The position numbers and the translations under genes are program-made. A stretch of DNA of 26,440 nucleotides from Tenericutes bacterium HGW-Tenericutes-5 (GTDB lineage: Bacteria > Bacillota_I > Bacilli_A > Izemoplasmatales > Hujiaoplasmataceae): NCBI GenBank assembly GCA_002839125.1, contig PGXI01000005.1, positions 1-26,440 of the forward strand, in the 5' to 3' direction. Numbering within the stretch: position 1 is the stretch's first letter; every line of letters begins with the position of its first letter. The notes below the pieces were generated by a model that did not search any database, had not been told where the DNA came from, and was given only the letters and a program-made list of their open reading frames with translations. Below, in pieces: positions 7,861 through 15,306 of the stretch.

Positions 7861-7889
7861 TTTAAATAATAAATTGTCTGTGATAGAAT
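7861..7889 (+). promoter_or_regulatory. Candidate extended -10 promoter for nadD-nadE-mnmA-patatin
   Basis: TTTAAA (7861-7866), a 17-base spacer, TAGAAT (7884-7889), with TG one base before the -10 (an extended -10). It ends 24 bases before the nadD ATG. Confidence 0.5.
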
Positions 7890-7913
7890 ATATAATGAAT
7901 AGGATGTGGTCAA

Positions 7914-8492
7914 ATGGTCGTAGTCTTTGGTGGCGCTTTTAATCCGCCGACATTAGCACATAAAGAAATCTATTTTTTAATCGACAAAGTGGTTGGTTTT
8001 GATCATTTCATTTTTTTACCTGTGTCGAATAAATATAATAAAAGTACCCTTATTGGCGATGAATACCGAATTGAGATGTTAAAGATTTTGATTAAGGATT
8101 TGCCGAAAGCATCGCTTTCTCTCTTAGAGATTGATGATCAGAATTATTTAGGTACTTATGAGAGTTTAAAACGATTAAGTCAGATTTATCCAGATGAAGA
8201 GATTGCTTTCATTATCGGGTCCGATAATTTATGGAAGTTAAAGAAGTGGATTAATTCTGAAAGATTAATTAAAGAGTTTAAGTTTATTGTGATTAATCGC
8301 AATAAACAAGATGCAACAAAGTATATTGAAAGTGATGATTTGTTAAATCAAAACAAGGGTAATTTTAGAGTAATAAGAGGATTCAACCAATATATATCAT
8401 CAACGGCATTTAGGGATAGTTTAGATCCTTCATATGTGACTGATGATATTTATCAATACATCATGGAAAAAGATTTGTACCGGGGGAGATAG
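7914..8492 (+). CDS. nadD: Nicotinate-nucleotide adenylyltransferase
   Basis: A 192-aa Rossmann-like nucleotidyltransferase that adenylates nicotinate mononucleotide to deamido-NAD. The ATP-binding signature FGGAFNPPTLAHK is at residues 5-17, with His16 the second HxGH-type histidine. FIIGSDNLWKLKKW is the NadD substrate-recognition segment, and ISSTAFRDS is the C-terminal phosphate-binding motif. Length matches the family (about 190 aa). The ATG has AGGATGTGG before it. The gene stands 2 bases from nadE, the next step of the same pathway, which rules out the related phosphopantetheine adenylyltransferase. Many Firmicutes fuse or pair nadD with the HD phosphatase gene yqeK; no such gene follows here. 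Confidence 0.93.
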   Translation: MVVVFGGAFNPPTLAHKEIYFLIDKVVGFDHFIFLPVSNKYNKSTLIGDEYRIEMLKILIKDLPKASLSLLEIDDQNYLGTYESLKRLSQIYPDEEIAFIIGSDNLWKLKKWINSERLIKEFKFIVINRNKQDATKYIESDDLLNQNKGNFRVIRGFNQYISSTAFRDSLDPSYVTDDIYQYIMEKDLYRGR

Positions 8493-8494
8493 TT

Positions 8495-10357
8495 ATGGAA
8501 AATGGGTTTTTAAAAGTAGCTTTAATATCACCAAAAGTAGAGGTTGGAAACCCTGCTTTTAATGTTAGAGAAATGCTTAAGGCAATTGACAAATGCAGTT
8601 GTAATATGGCGGTTTTCCCAGAGTTATCCATCAGTTCTTATTCAGCTGGGGATTTATTTTTTCATAAGAACCTTTTAGATGATTGCTATAGCGGCTTAGA
8701 TTTCTTTTTGAAGAGTAATAAGTTTAAGGGAATTGTCGTTTTAGGTATGCCAATTATTTTAGATCAATTGGTTTTAAACTGTGCAGTAATAATTCAAGAA
8801 AGTAAAATATTGGGAGTAGTACCGAAGTTTTATTTACCTAATACTAAAGAGTATTATGAGAAACGTTGGTTCAATTCCGGTTTTGATTGTATTGACAATT
8901 ATCAAACGATAGAATTACTAGGACAAAATGTTCCTTTCGGTAATCTTATTTTTTCTAATGATGAGTTTAGTTTTGGTGTGGAGATATGTGAAGATATGTG
9001 GGCTACCATAACACCAGGGAATTTATTAAGTGTTAATGGCGCTAATGTGATTGTTAATATCAGTGCTTCAAATGAAGTTGTCGGTAAGGAACATGTTCGA
9101 AGAAACGCTGTTTTAGAACATTCAAGAAAAAATAGTGGCGCTTATATTTATGTATCCGCGGGAGCTAGTGAATCTAGTTCAGAAACCGTTTTTTCTGGTC
9201 ATAATATCGTTGCAAATAATGCAAGATTAATTAAAGAAAAGAATGTTTTTTCACTTGAAACCGAGATTATGGAAACTGATATCGATATTAATCGTTTAAA
9301 ATACGAAAGACGAATTAATTCAAGTTACCGGGATTCGGTTCTAAAATATCGTTTAAAGTATCAAACAGTTAAGTTTGAATTACCTAAAATAGAGAATTTT
9401 AAGTTTGCGGAAGTTTGGGATAAATTCCCTTTCGTTCCTAAGAAGAATCATAAAGATAATTTTAATAGAATCAGGTCGATTCAAGAGTTTGGTTTAGCTA
9501 AAAGATTGGTTCATACTAATATTGAAAGTTTAGTAATTGGTGTAAGTGGCGGTTTGGATTCAACGTTAGCTTTACTTGTGGCGGTTGGCGCATTTGGATA
9601 TTTAGGACTTGACAAGAAGAATATTCATGCTTATACATTACCAGGACTTCATACTTCAGAACGTACTAACAAGAATGCTATTGAGTTGATGAGACTTTTG
9701 GGTGTTACCTATGAAGAGATTGATTTAAAAGAACATATTTTAGATCATTTAGAGCTTATTAAACATGATAAAACTATTCAGGATACAACATATGAAAATA
9801 CGCAAGCTAGAGCTAGAACGATGGTTTTAATGAATTTAGCGAATAAACTTAATGGTTTAGTTTTAGGTACTGGTGATTTGTCAGAGATAGCTTTAGGATG
9901 GTCAACTTATAACGGCGATCAAATGTCAATGTATAATGTCAATGGTGGTGTTCCAAAAACTGTTGTTAGATATATGCTTAAAGCTTATGCCGATTATAAG
10001 TATATTGATAGTGATTTGAAAGCAATTATCTATGATATTATTGATACTCCGATTACACCGGAGTTAAAGAGTTCACAAGAAACGGAAGATATCATTGGCA
10101 AATATGAAATTAATGACTTTATTCTCTATCGTTATATGGTTGCTGGTGATACAGCAGAGAGAATTAAGTATTTATTATATATTGCTTTTGGATTAAGTGA
10201 AAACGAGGCTAATGCTTATACCGATAACTTCTTTAAACGTTTCTTCCAGCAAGCATTTAAGCGTACTGCTAGCCCTGATTCACCGAAGGTATTTGATTTT
10301 GCACTATCGCCAAGAAGTGACTTTAGACTTCCGTCAGACGTGAAGAGGTCATCATGA
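8495..10357 (+). CDS. nadE: Glutamine-dependent NAD(+) synthetase
   Basis: A 620-aa two-domain enzyme that makes NAD from deamido-NAD, ATP and ammonia released from glutamine. The N-terminal nitrilase-type glutaminase domain has the full Glu-Lys-Cys triad: Glu43 (FPELSISSYS), Lys111 (VPKFYLP) and Cys165 (GVEICEDMW). The C-terminal synthetase domain has the PP-loop SGGLDS at 351-356, GTGDLSEIALGWSTYNGDQM for the NaAD/ATP pocket, and TPITPELKSSQETED. Being the long glutamine-using form, it carries its own ammonia source. The ribosome site GGGGGAGATAG overlaps the nadD stop. The stop overlaps the mnmA start as ATGA, so nadD, nadE and mnmA are tightly coupled. Confidence 0.97.
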   Translation: MENGFLKVALISPKVEVGNPAFNVREMLKAIDKCSCNMAVFPELSISSYSAGDLFFHKNLLDDCYSGLDFFLKSNKFKGIVVLGMPIILDQLVLNCAVIIQESKILGVVPKFYLPNTKEYYEKRWFNSGFDCIDNYQTIELLGQNVPFGNLIFSNDEFSFGVEICEDMWATITPGNLLSVNGANVIVNISASNEVVGKEHVRRNAVLEHSRKNSGAYIYVSAGASESSSETVFSGHNIVANNARLIKEKNVFSLETEIMETDIDINRLKYERRINSSYRDSVLKYRLKYQTVKFELPKIENFKFAEVWDKFPFVPKKNHKDNFNRIRSIQEFGLAKRLVHTNIESLVIGVSGGLDSTLALLVAVGAFGYLGLDKKNIHAYTLPGLHTSERTNKNAIELMRLLGVTYEEIDLKEHILDHLELIKHDKTIQDTTYENTQARARTMVLMNLANKLNGLVLGTGDLSEIALGWSTYNGDQMSMYNVNGGVPKTVVRYMLKAYADYKYIDSDLKAIIYDIIDTPITPELKSSQETEDIIGKYEINDFILYRYMVAGDTAERIKYLLYIAFGLSENEANAYTDNFFKRFFQQAFKRTASPDSPKVFDFALSPRSDFRLPSDVKRSS

Positions 10358-11487
10358 AAAGAGTTGTGGTTGGCTTAAGCGGTGGCGTAGATAGTGCAGT
10401 TAGTGCATATTTGCTTAAAAAGCAAGGCTATGACGTTGTTGGACTATTTATGAGAAATTGGGATTCAGCGGCTAATAATGATATTTTAGGTAATCCAAGT
10501 TTAACCGATGATATTTGTCCTCAGGAACAGGATTATTTAGATGCTTTGAAAGTAGCTGAGCATTTAGGTATCGAACTTCATCGCCATGATTTTATTAAAG
10601 AGTATTGGGATTATGTTTTTACTTATTTCATCGAAGAATATAAGAAGAATCGAACTCCAAATCCCGATATATTATGTAATAAATATGTTAAATTCGCTGG
10701 TTTTCAAGAAGTGGCTAAATCTTTAGGCGCTGATTACTTTGCATATGGTCATTATGCTAGAGTAAAGGAAGAAAATGGTGAGTTTTTCTTACTTAAGGGT
10801 AAAGATAATAATAAAGATCAAAGTTATTTCTTGTCACAATTGTCTCAGGAACAACTTTCTAAAAGTTTGTTTCCAGTTGGGGAATTAAGCAAAATTGAGG
10901 TTAGAAAAATCGCAATTGAAGAAAATTTACCAACTGCTAAGAAGAAGGATTCCACAGGAATTTGTTTTATAGGTGAACGCGATTTCAAGAATTTTTTGAA
11001 GAATTATATTTTCTCTAAGCCTGGCGAAATCCAAACACTTAACGGCAATGTTATAGGTCATCACGATGGGTTGATGTATTATACAATTGGTCAAAGAAAA
11101 GGACTTAATATCGGTGGAGATAACCGGTTTAAAAACGCACCTTGGTTTGTGATTGGCAAAGATTTGCAAAGGAATGTTTTATTAGCGGGTCAAGGATTGA
11201 ACAACCCGTATTTGTTTGCAAATAGAGTAATAGTTGAGGATATAAATTGGATCTCCCCAAAGAAGTTCACTGGTGTTATTGAATGTAAAGCAAAGTTTAG
11301 GTACCGTCAGGAAGATAATACAGTATTAATTAAATGGCTGGATGATAATCTTATCGAAGTTATCTGTAATAAGCCTGTTAGAGCCATGACTCCTGGACAA
11401 GCTTGTGTATTTTATGACTCTGAAGTATGTCTTGGCGGCGGAACTATAAAGGAAGTTTATCAGAATCAAAAAAAGATGAATTATTAA
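10354..11487 (+). CDS. mnmA: tRNA-uridine 2-sulfurtransferase MnmA
   Basis: A 377-aa enzyme that installs the 2-thio group on wobble U34 of tRNAs for Lys, Glu and Gln, using ATP and a persulfide donor. The PP-loop SGGVDS is at residues 9-14. The two catalytic cysteines are Cys108 (TPNPDILCNKYVKF) and Cys204 (DSTGICFIGERDF), at the usual spacing. YGHYAR and TIGQRKGLNIGG are also family signatures, and the C-terminal beta-barrel ends MTPGQACVFYDSEVCLGGG. The start overlaps the nadE stop (ATGA). No cysteine desulfurase gene is adjacent, so the sulfur source is encoded elsewhere. Twelve bases separate it from the patatin gene. Confidence 0.97.
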   Translation: MKRVVVGLSGGVDSAVSAYLLKKQGYDVVGLFMRNWDSAANNDILGNPSLTDDICPQEQDYLDALKVAEHLGIELHRHDFIKEYWDYVFTYFIEEYKKNRTPNPDILCNKYVKFAGFQEVAKSLGADYFAYGHYARVKEENGEFFLLKGKDNNKDQSYFLSQLSQEQLSKSLFPVGELSKIEVRKIAIEENLPTAKKKDSTGICFIGERDFKNFLKNYIFSKPGEIQTLNGNVIGHHDGLMYYTIGQRKGLNIGGDNRFKNAPWFVIGKDLQRNVLLAGQGLNNPYLFANRVIVEDINWISPKKFTGVIECKAKFRYRQEDNTVLIKWLDDNLIEVICNKPVRAMTPGQACVFYDSEVCLGGGTIKEVYQNQKKMNY

Positions 11488-11499
11488 GAAGAGAGTAGT

Positions 11500-12309
11500 A
11501 TGAGAAGATTGGGATTATGTTTGTCCGGTGGTGGTGCTAGAGGTGCTTATCAAGTCGGATGTTTAAAAGCTTTGGAAGAATTAGGGATATTAGAGAAAGT
11601 CTATGCGATTAGTGGAACTTCAATCGGTTCTGTAAATGCTAGTCTTTTAGCATGTAAAACTGTCGATGAAATGAAGGATTTGTGGATTAACTACCCTGCT
11701 AGCGATTTTAATAAAGATACTTCAATATTTAAAATGCTTCGAGAACGAAAGATGGAAGTCGTTAATAAGGGTATTTATGAAATAAAAGCTTTGGAACAAT
11801 TATTAGAAGATAATTTGGATCTGGATAAGTTAAGACAAAAGAAAGTTTTTGTGACGCTATCACCAGCTGGAATGGACAATGAAGGTGCTATGGGGCTCTT
11901 AAAAGCATCATTTAGACATTATCTTAGAAATGATTCCCAGGTTATTTATTCACCGCTTCATGAACAAGATAAAAAAGACATAACAACGCAAATCCTAGCT
12001 TCATGTTCCATCCCGTTCGTATTCCCTTCAGTATCGCTTGAGGGACAACAGGTTTTTGATGGCGGATTATTTGATAACGTTCCCGTAAAACCTTTAGTTG
12101 ACGCTGGCTGCGACACGGTTATTGTCATTCATCTTCACAGAATATTTTTTATTAATAAGAATCGTTTTCCAGGAATAAATCTTTATGAAATTAGAAGTTG
12201 GAAGTCTTTAGGCGGTTTATTGAACTTCGATTCTGATCAAGCATTAAAAAGATTTAATATGGGTTATGAAGATGCGATGAAGTACTTTAAAGAAAATCCA
12301 ATAAATTAA
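11500..12309 (+). CDS. Patatin-like phospholipase
   Basis: A 269-aa cytoplasmic or membrane-associated serine hydrolase with the patatin fold. The oxyanion loop is GGGARGAYQVG (residues 10-20). The nucleophile Ser41 lies in GTSIGS (GxSxG), and the dyad partner Asp187 in DGGLFDNVPV. Patatin-like enzymes release fatty acids from phospholipids or other acyl esters; the substrate is not predictable. No signal peptide is present. It is the last gene of the nadD operon, with ribosome site GAAGAGAG, and is followed by a terminator-like hairpin that overlaps the ribosome site of the next gene. Confidence 0.9.
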   Translation: MRRLGLCLSGGGARGAYQVGCLKALEELGILEKVYAISGTSIGSVNASLLACKTVDEMKDLWINYPASDFNKDTSIFKMLRERKMEVVNKGIYEIKALEQLLEDNLDLDKLRQKKVFVTLSPAGMDNEGAMGLLKASFRHYLRNDSQVIYSPLHEQDKKDITTQILASCSIPFVFPSVSLEGQQVFDGGLFDNVPVKPLVDAGCDTVIVIHLHRIFFINKNRFPGINLYEIRSWKSLGGLLNFDSDQALKRFNMGYEDAMKYFKENPIN

Positions 12310-12317
12310 AAGAAATT

Positions 12318-12362
12318 AACCCCCTCTTGAGTAACATTTAAATAAAAGAGGAGGTTTTTTTT
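12318..12362 (+). terminator. Terminator-like hairpin whose 3' arm contains the next gene's Shine-Dalgarno
   Basis: Arms AACCCCCTCTT (12318-12328) and AAGAGGAGGTT (12346-12356) pair with one C/A mismatch, followed by an unbroken T8 run (12355-12362), so it has all marks of an intrinsic terminator for the nadD operon. The GAGGAGG inside the 3' arm (12348-12354) sits 8 bases before ATG 12363 and is that gene's only ribosome site. Read-through RNA would therefore have its ribosome site locked in the stem. Confidence 0.82.
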
Positions 12363-12992
12363 ATGAAAAGATTTATTTTTGTTTTATTTTGCTTTAGTTT
12401 AATTAGTTTTGGAGTAAGCTTGGTAAGATCAGAAGATTACAAAAACTATCAAGAGATTGTTTTTGATAGCGATGAAGCCTTTTTACTTAAAAACTTTACT
12501 GAGGAGAACTATAAGGATTATTACAAAGATTTGAGTAAGAAGAAATTTATTGGCTGGAAGATTAATGTTGTGCATGCTAATGAGAATGTTGAGTTTGTTT
12601 CTGAGACGAAACTAAAGATATCAAATAATGGGTATTCATCAATCAAACATAACATTAGTTTAGAGACAAAAGAAGAAACTAATTATCAAATCTCAGCTAC
12701 TGGAGGAATTAAGTTAGAGGTAAAAGGAGATGTTAAGAAATTTAAAGGGAAAGTTGATGCTGATATAAAGGCTAGTATTTCTTATTCAAAACTGACGACA
12801 AATAAGGAGAAGTATGAATTTGAGATTATTGTTGATCCTAAGACTTATGTTAAGATTTTAACTAAGGGAACAGGAGAAGTCAACAATGGTGTAGGTAAGT
12901 ATTATTTCTTCTGGATAAACACTAAAAGTGGCGGTTGGGAAACATTTACAGTAAAGACTGAATACTATGAAATCGTTAAGGAAAGAATTTAG
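12363..12992 (+). CDS. Predicted secreted beta-rich protein, unknown function
   Basis: I do not recognise a family. The 209-aa product begins with a signal peptide (KR, then about 17 hydrophobic residues, FIFVLFCFSLISFGVSLV), with likely cleavage near residues 20-23. The one Cys (position 10) is inside the hydrophobic core and does not form a lipobox. The mature part is lysine/glutamate rich. From about residue 105 on it alternates polar and hydrophobic residues, suggesting beta-hairpins (ATGGIKLEVKGDVKKFKG, YEFEIIVDPKTYVKILTKG). An aerolysin/ETX-type beta-pore fold is one loose possibility, resting only on that pattern. It starts a four-gene set with an anchored extracytoplasmic protein and an ABC transporter, so it may be cargo or a surface component. 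The next ATG abuts its stop codon. Confidence 0.8.
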   Translation: MKRFIFVLFCFSLISFGVSLVRSEDYKNYQEIVFDSDEAFLLKNFTEENYKDYYKDLSKKKFIGWKINVVHANENVEFVSETKLKISNNGYSSIKHNISLETKEETNYQISATGGIKLEVKGDVKKFKGKVDADIKASISYSKLTTNKEKYEFEIIVDPKTYVKILTKGTGEVNNGVGKYYFFWINTKSGGWETFTVKTEYYEIVKERI

Positions 12993-13919
12993 ATGAAAAG
13001 GGTGATTCTTTTAGTTGTTGTCTTGTATATTGTGGTAGGTACGGTTTTGATATTTGTCATTGATGAGAAGAAGAGTACAATAAAGTATTTTACTGTGGAT
13101 TTAGATTATTCTCGTTTAATGACAGATTCAGAAAAGTTGACCTTCAGCATATTTTTTAATGACAACAGTAACTTTTTAGTTGATAAAAATAATATTACTA
13201 GTATTGCCTTAAGAAATTACGATACAGAAATTAGTCTAGATTTAATAAGTTTTACTGAAGTTGACAGTAATTTGCAATATCAAGATGAAATGTATTTTCA
13301 ATATCTTATTGAAGTTGAATTTGAGACTATAAATATGCAGGAACTTGAATTGGTTATTGAAGATGCATTCTTAGATATCAGTTATATCAATTCTGTTGAT
13401 TTAAGTGTATCAGTAGGTGATCTATATCTAACATTTTCAAGTATTGAAGTAGATAATTATTTAGATTATGTGAGCCTTTCAGGGATTACAGAACTTGTTG
13501 AAGGGAATGAGTATTTAGCTGGAGTTATGATAAAATTCAATAATCTGACCAATGGTGAAATTATTGTAAATGATATTTATACAAATAACCTTAAAATTGG
13601 CTTTAACTTAAAAGATTATTATTATAGTGAAACTAAACCTTCAGGTAAAATTAGTGAATTAATTAATAATTATAGTAGTTTAAAATTAGAAAAAACTACA
13701 GTTATTATAAATGATGAAGGATATTACGTTTTTCCCATAATTTATCTTGATAGTTTTGAAAAGCTTTTTAGATTTCCGCTTTTTATTGAGTATAGTTATA
13801 ACGGTAAGACTTATAGACTTAATATTGATGATTATTTATTCTTGAATGAGACGGTGAATTTTAATGAATATGTGGGACATATCAACTCCTATATCTATCA
13901 ATATCAAGAATCTAACTAA
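12993..13919 (+). CDS. Membrane-anchored extracytoplasmic protein, unknown function
   Basis: I do not recognise a family. The 308-aa protein has an N-terminal helix (about residues 4-23, VILLVVVLYIVVGTVLIFVI) after two basic residues and no lipobox, so it is probably a signal anchor. About 280 residues outside follow, acidic and rich in Asn, Tyr, Asp and Ser, with beta-strand-like alternation. The part after the anchor may be two domains, divided around residues 155-165. The ATG abuts the previous stop, with AAGGAAAG as ribosome site. The last 56 bases are shared, in another frame, with the start of the ABC ATPase gene. Its position suggests an accessory subunit of the ABC transporter or a receptor for the secreted protein; this is inference from context. 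Confidence 0.78.
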   Translation: MKRVILLVVVLYIVVGTVLIFVIDEKKSTIKYFTVDLDYSRLMTDSEKLTFSIFFNDNSNFLVDKNNITSIALRNYDTEISLDLISFTEVDSNLQYQDEMYFQYLIEVEFETINMQELELVIEDAFLDISYINSVDLSVSVGDLYLTFSSIEVDNYLDYVSLSGITELVEGNEYLAGVMIKFNNLTNGEIIVNDIYTNNLKIGFNLKDYYYSETKPSGKISELINNYSSLKLEKTTVIINDEGYYVFPIIYLDSFEKLFRFPLFIEYSYNGKTYRLNIDDYLFLNETVNFNEYVGHINSYIYQYQESN

Positions 13920-14490
13920 GGCTTATAGTAAGGATAAGGGGATATTTGACTTATCTATTGAGCTTAATAGTGGTGATATCAATTTGATTGTAGGTAAGAA
14001 TGGTTCAGGAAAATCAACGCTTCTAAAATGTATCATGAGGTTAGTAAGATATCATGGTGCTATCGAAAGAAGAAAATTTAGAATTGGCTATGCGCCTGAG
14101 AATTATATCATGCCTGATTTTATGACTGTCGAAGAGTTTTTATATAATATCGGAAGAATCAAGGGCGTAAGCAGATATGAAATAAGAGAAAGTACGATTG
14201 ATTTTTATCGGTTCTTTAATTTAGAGAAGTACCGTCATAAGTTAATTAAAACTTTGAGCAATGGGATGAAGCAAAAGGTAAATTTAATTCAAGCTCTAAT
14301 TAATGAACCAAAGATAATTATGCTTGATGAGCCATTAACAGCGCTTGATTTTGAAAGCGAGAAGAAACTGATTAGTTACTTAAACAAACTAGCAAAAACG
14401 CATTTAGTAATCATATCAACGCATAACCCTAATAAGTTTAAAACAAGATCTAAAAGAATCATCGAGTTAGAAAATGGGATGATTAAATGA
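13864..14490 (+). CDS. ABC transporter ATP-binding protein (short, exporter-like)
   Basis: A 208-aa single nucleotide-binding domain. Walker A is GKNGSGKST (about 44-52), the signature is LSNGMKQK, Walker B is IIMLDEPLTALD, and the switch His is in IISTHN. The body opens ISINIKNLTKAYSKDKG, so nothing essential is missing. The signature and compact size resemble the ATPases of ABC-2-like exporters and bacteriocin immunity or lipid export systems rather than importers; there is no solute-binding protein. The start overlaps the upstream gene by 56 bases. I keep ATG 13864 because GGTGA lies 6 bases before it. It is coupled to the permease by an ATGA overlap. Confidence 0.93.
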   Translation: MNMWDISTPISINIKNLTKAYSKDKGIFDLSIELNSGDINLIVGKNGSGKSTLLKCIMRLVRYHGAIERRKFRIGYAPENYIMPDFMTVEEFLYNIGRIKGVSRYEIRESTIDFYRFFNLEKYRHKLIKTLSNGMKQKVNLIQALINEPKIIMLDEPLTALDFESEKKLISYLNKLAKTHLVIISTHNPNKFKTRSKRIIELENGMIK

Positions 14491-15212
14491 TTAACTATAT
14501 AAAACTACAGTTTAATTATCTGTTTTCTAAACTTTTTAGTTTATGTTTTGCACTACTGATTATAGGTTCTTTTATAGGGATAATCATTACTTCAAACATT
14601 GATCTTGGCTATAATTATCTCGATGCGTTCATTAATGAGTATCAATTTGAATATTATAGAGAAAGTTTATTGATTATTGAAATCGTTAGTGTTATTTTCG
14701 CTATTTTTGTAGCAGCACATTTAGGATCGAAGAATAATGATTTTTTAGTATGTTATACTTGTAATAATAATTTTGATAGATTACGATTTTTTTGTGCTAG
14801 AAGCATTGTTACTGTGATCTTTAGTTTGTTATATACTAGTTTAGTTGGGATATTCATTCTGTTATATACAAATGTTCTTACACCATATAATCTAGATGTT
14901 GATTTCGTATTAAAAGGCCTTATATCGGTATTTTTTATTAGCATCTATTTTTCTTGCGTTTCACTATTCTTACTTAGTTTTATCAATCACTTCGTTTTAG
15001 TAAGCTTACCCATAGTTCTTTTTTGGTATTTAAAGACCATCTACGACTTTAAAAGTTTAAATAGTGATTTTCAAGAACTAATTTTGAAATTTTTTCCAAT
15101 TTTTTTAATTGAAGACAAATTGATATTTTATCAAGACCTATACATTTATATTTTAATTTTTCTTTGTATGCAAGTAATTATTATCATGGTTAATTCATTG
15201 AAAGATTTTTAA
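14487..15212 (+). CDS. ABC transporter permease, six predicted helices
   Basis: A 241-aa hydrophobic protein with about six transmembrane segments, near residues 12-32, 58-80, 100-128, 138-163, 165-187 and 214-236. It has the usual size of the membrane half of two-gene ABC-2-like exporters. There is no sequence signature by which to name a substrate. It overlaps the ATPase gene by ATGA, so ATPase and permease surely form one transporter. It is Phe/Ile/Leu-rich and very low in GC. I see no convincing terminator between this gene and the glmS promoter, so some transcripts may run on into glmS. Confidence 0.88.
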   Translation: MINYIKLQFNYLFSKLFSLCFALLIIGSFIGIIITSNIDLGYNYLDAFINEYQFEYYRESLLIIEIVSVIFAIFVAAHLGSKNNDFLVCYTCNNNFDRLRFFCARSIVTVIFSLLYTSLVGIFILLYTNVLTPYNLDVDFVLKGLISVFFISIYFSCVSLFLLSFINHFVLVSLPIVLFWYLKTIYDFKSLNSDFQELILKFFPIFLIEDKLIFYQDLYIYILIFLCMQVIIIMVNSLKDF

Positions 15213-15252
15213 AGTTCAACTCCTAGTTTTTTGTTAGTGACAAATAATTGAA

Positions 15253-15281
15253 TTGAAATTGTTCATTTTTTTTGCTATAAT
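15253..15281 (+). promoter_or_regulatory. Sigma-A promoter for glmS-glmM-glmU
   Basis: TTGAAA (15253-15258), exactly 17 bases, TATAAT (15276-15281). The expected transcript start, near 15288, leaves a leader of only about 20 bases, mostly the ribosome site AGGAGGGG. There is no room for a glmS ribozyme. Confidence 0.88.
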
Positions 15282-15306
15282 GTTTTTATGTCTAGGAGGG
15301 GAATAT

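Noticed and set aside
10927..11169. 80-codon minus-strand frame inside mnmA
   Set aside because: It lies opposite conserved MnmA residues, including Cys204; no ribosome site.
15253..15306. N-terminal extension of GlmS from TTG
   Set aside because: The codon is the -35 hexamer of the promoter, and an extension would block the N-terminal catalytic cysteine.
15213..15306. glmS ribozyme or other riboswitch before glmS
   Set aside because: The promoter leaves about 20 bases of leader, too short for any known riboswitch.
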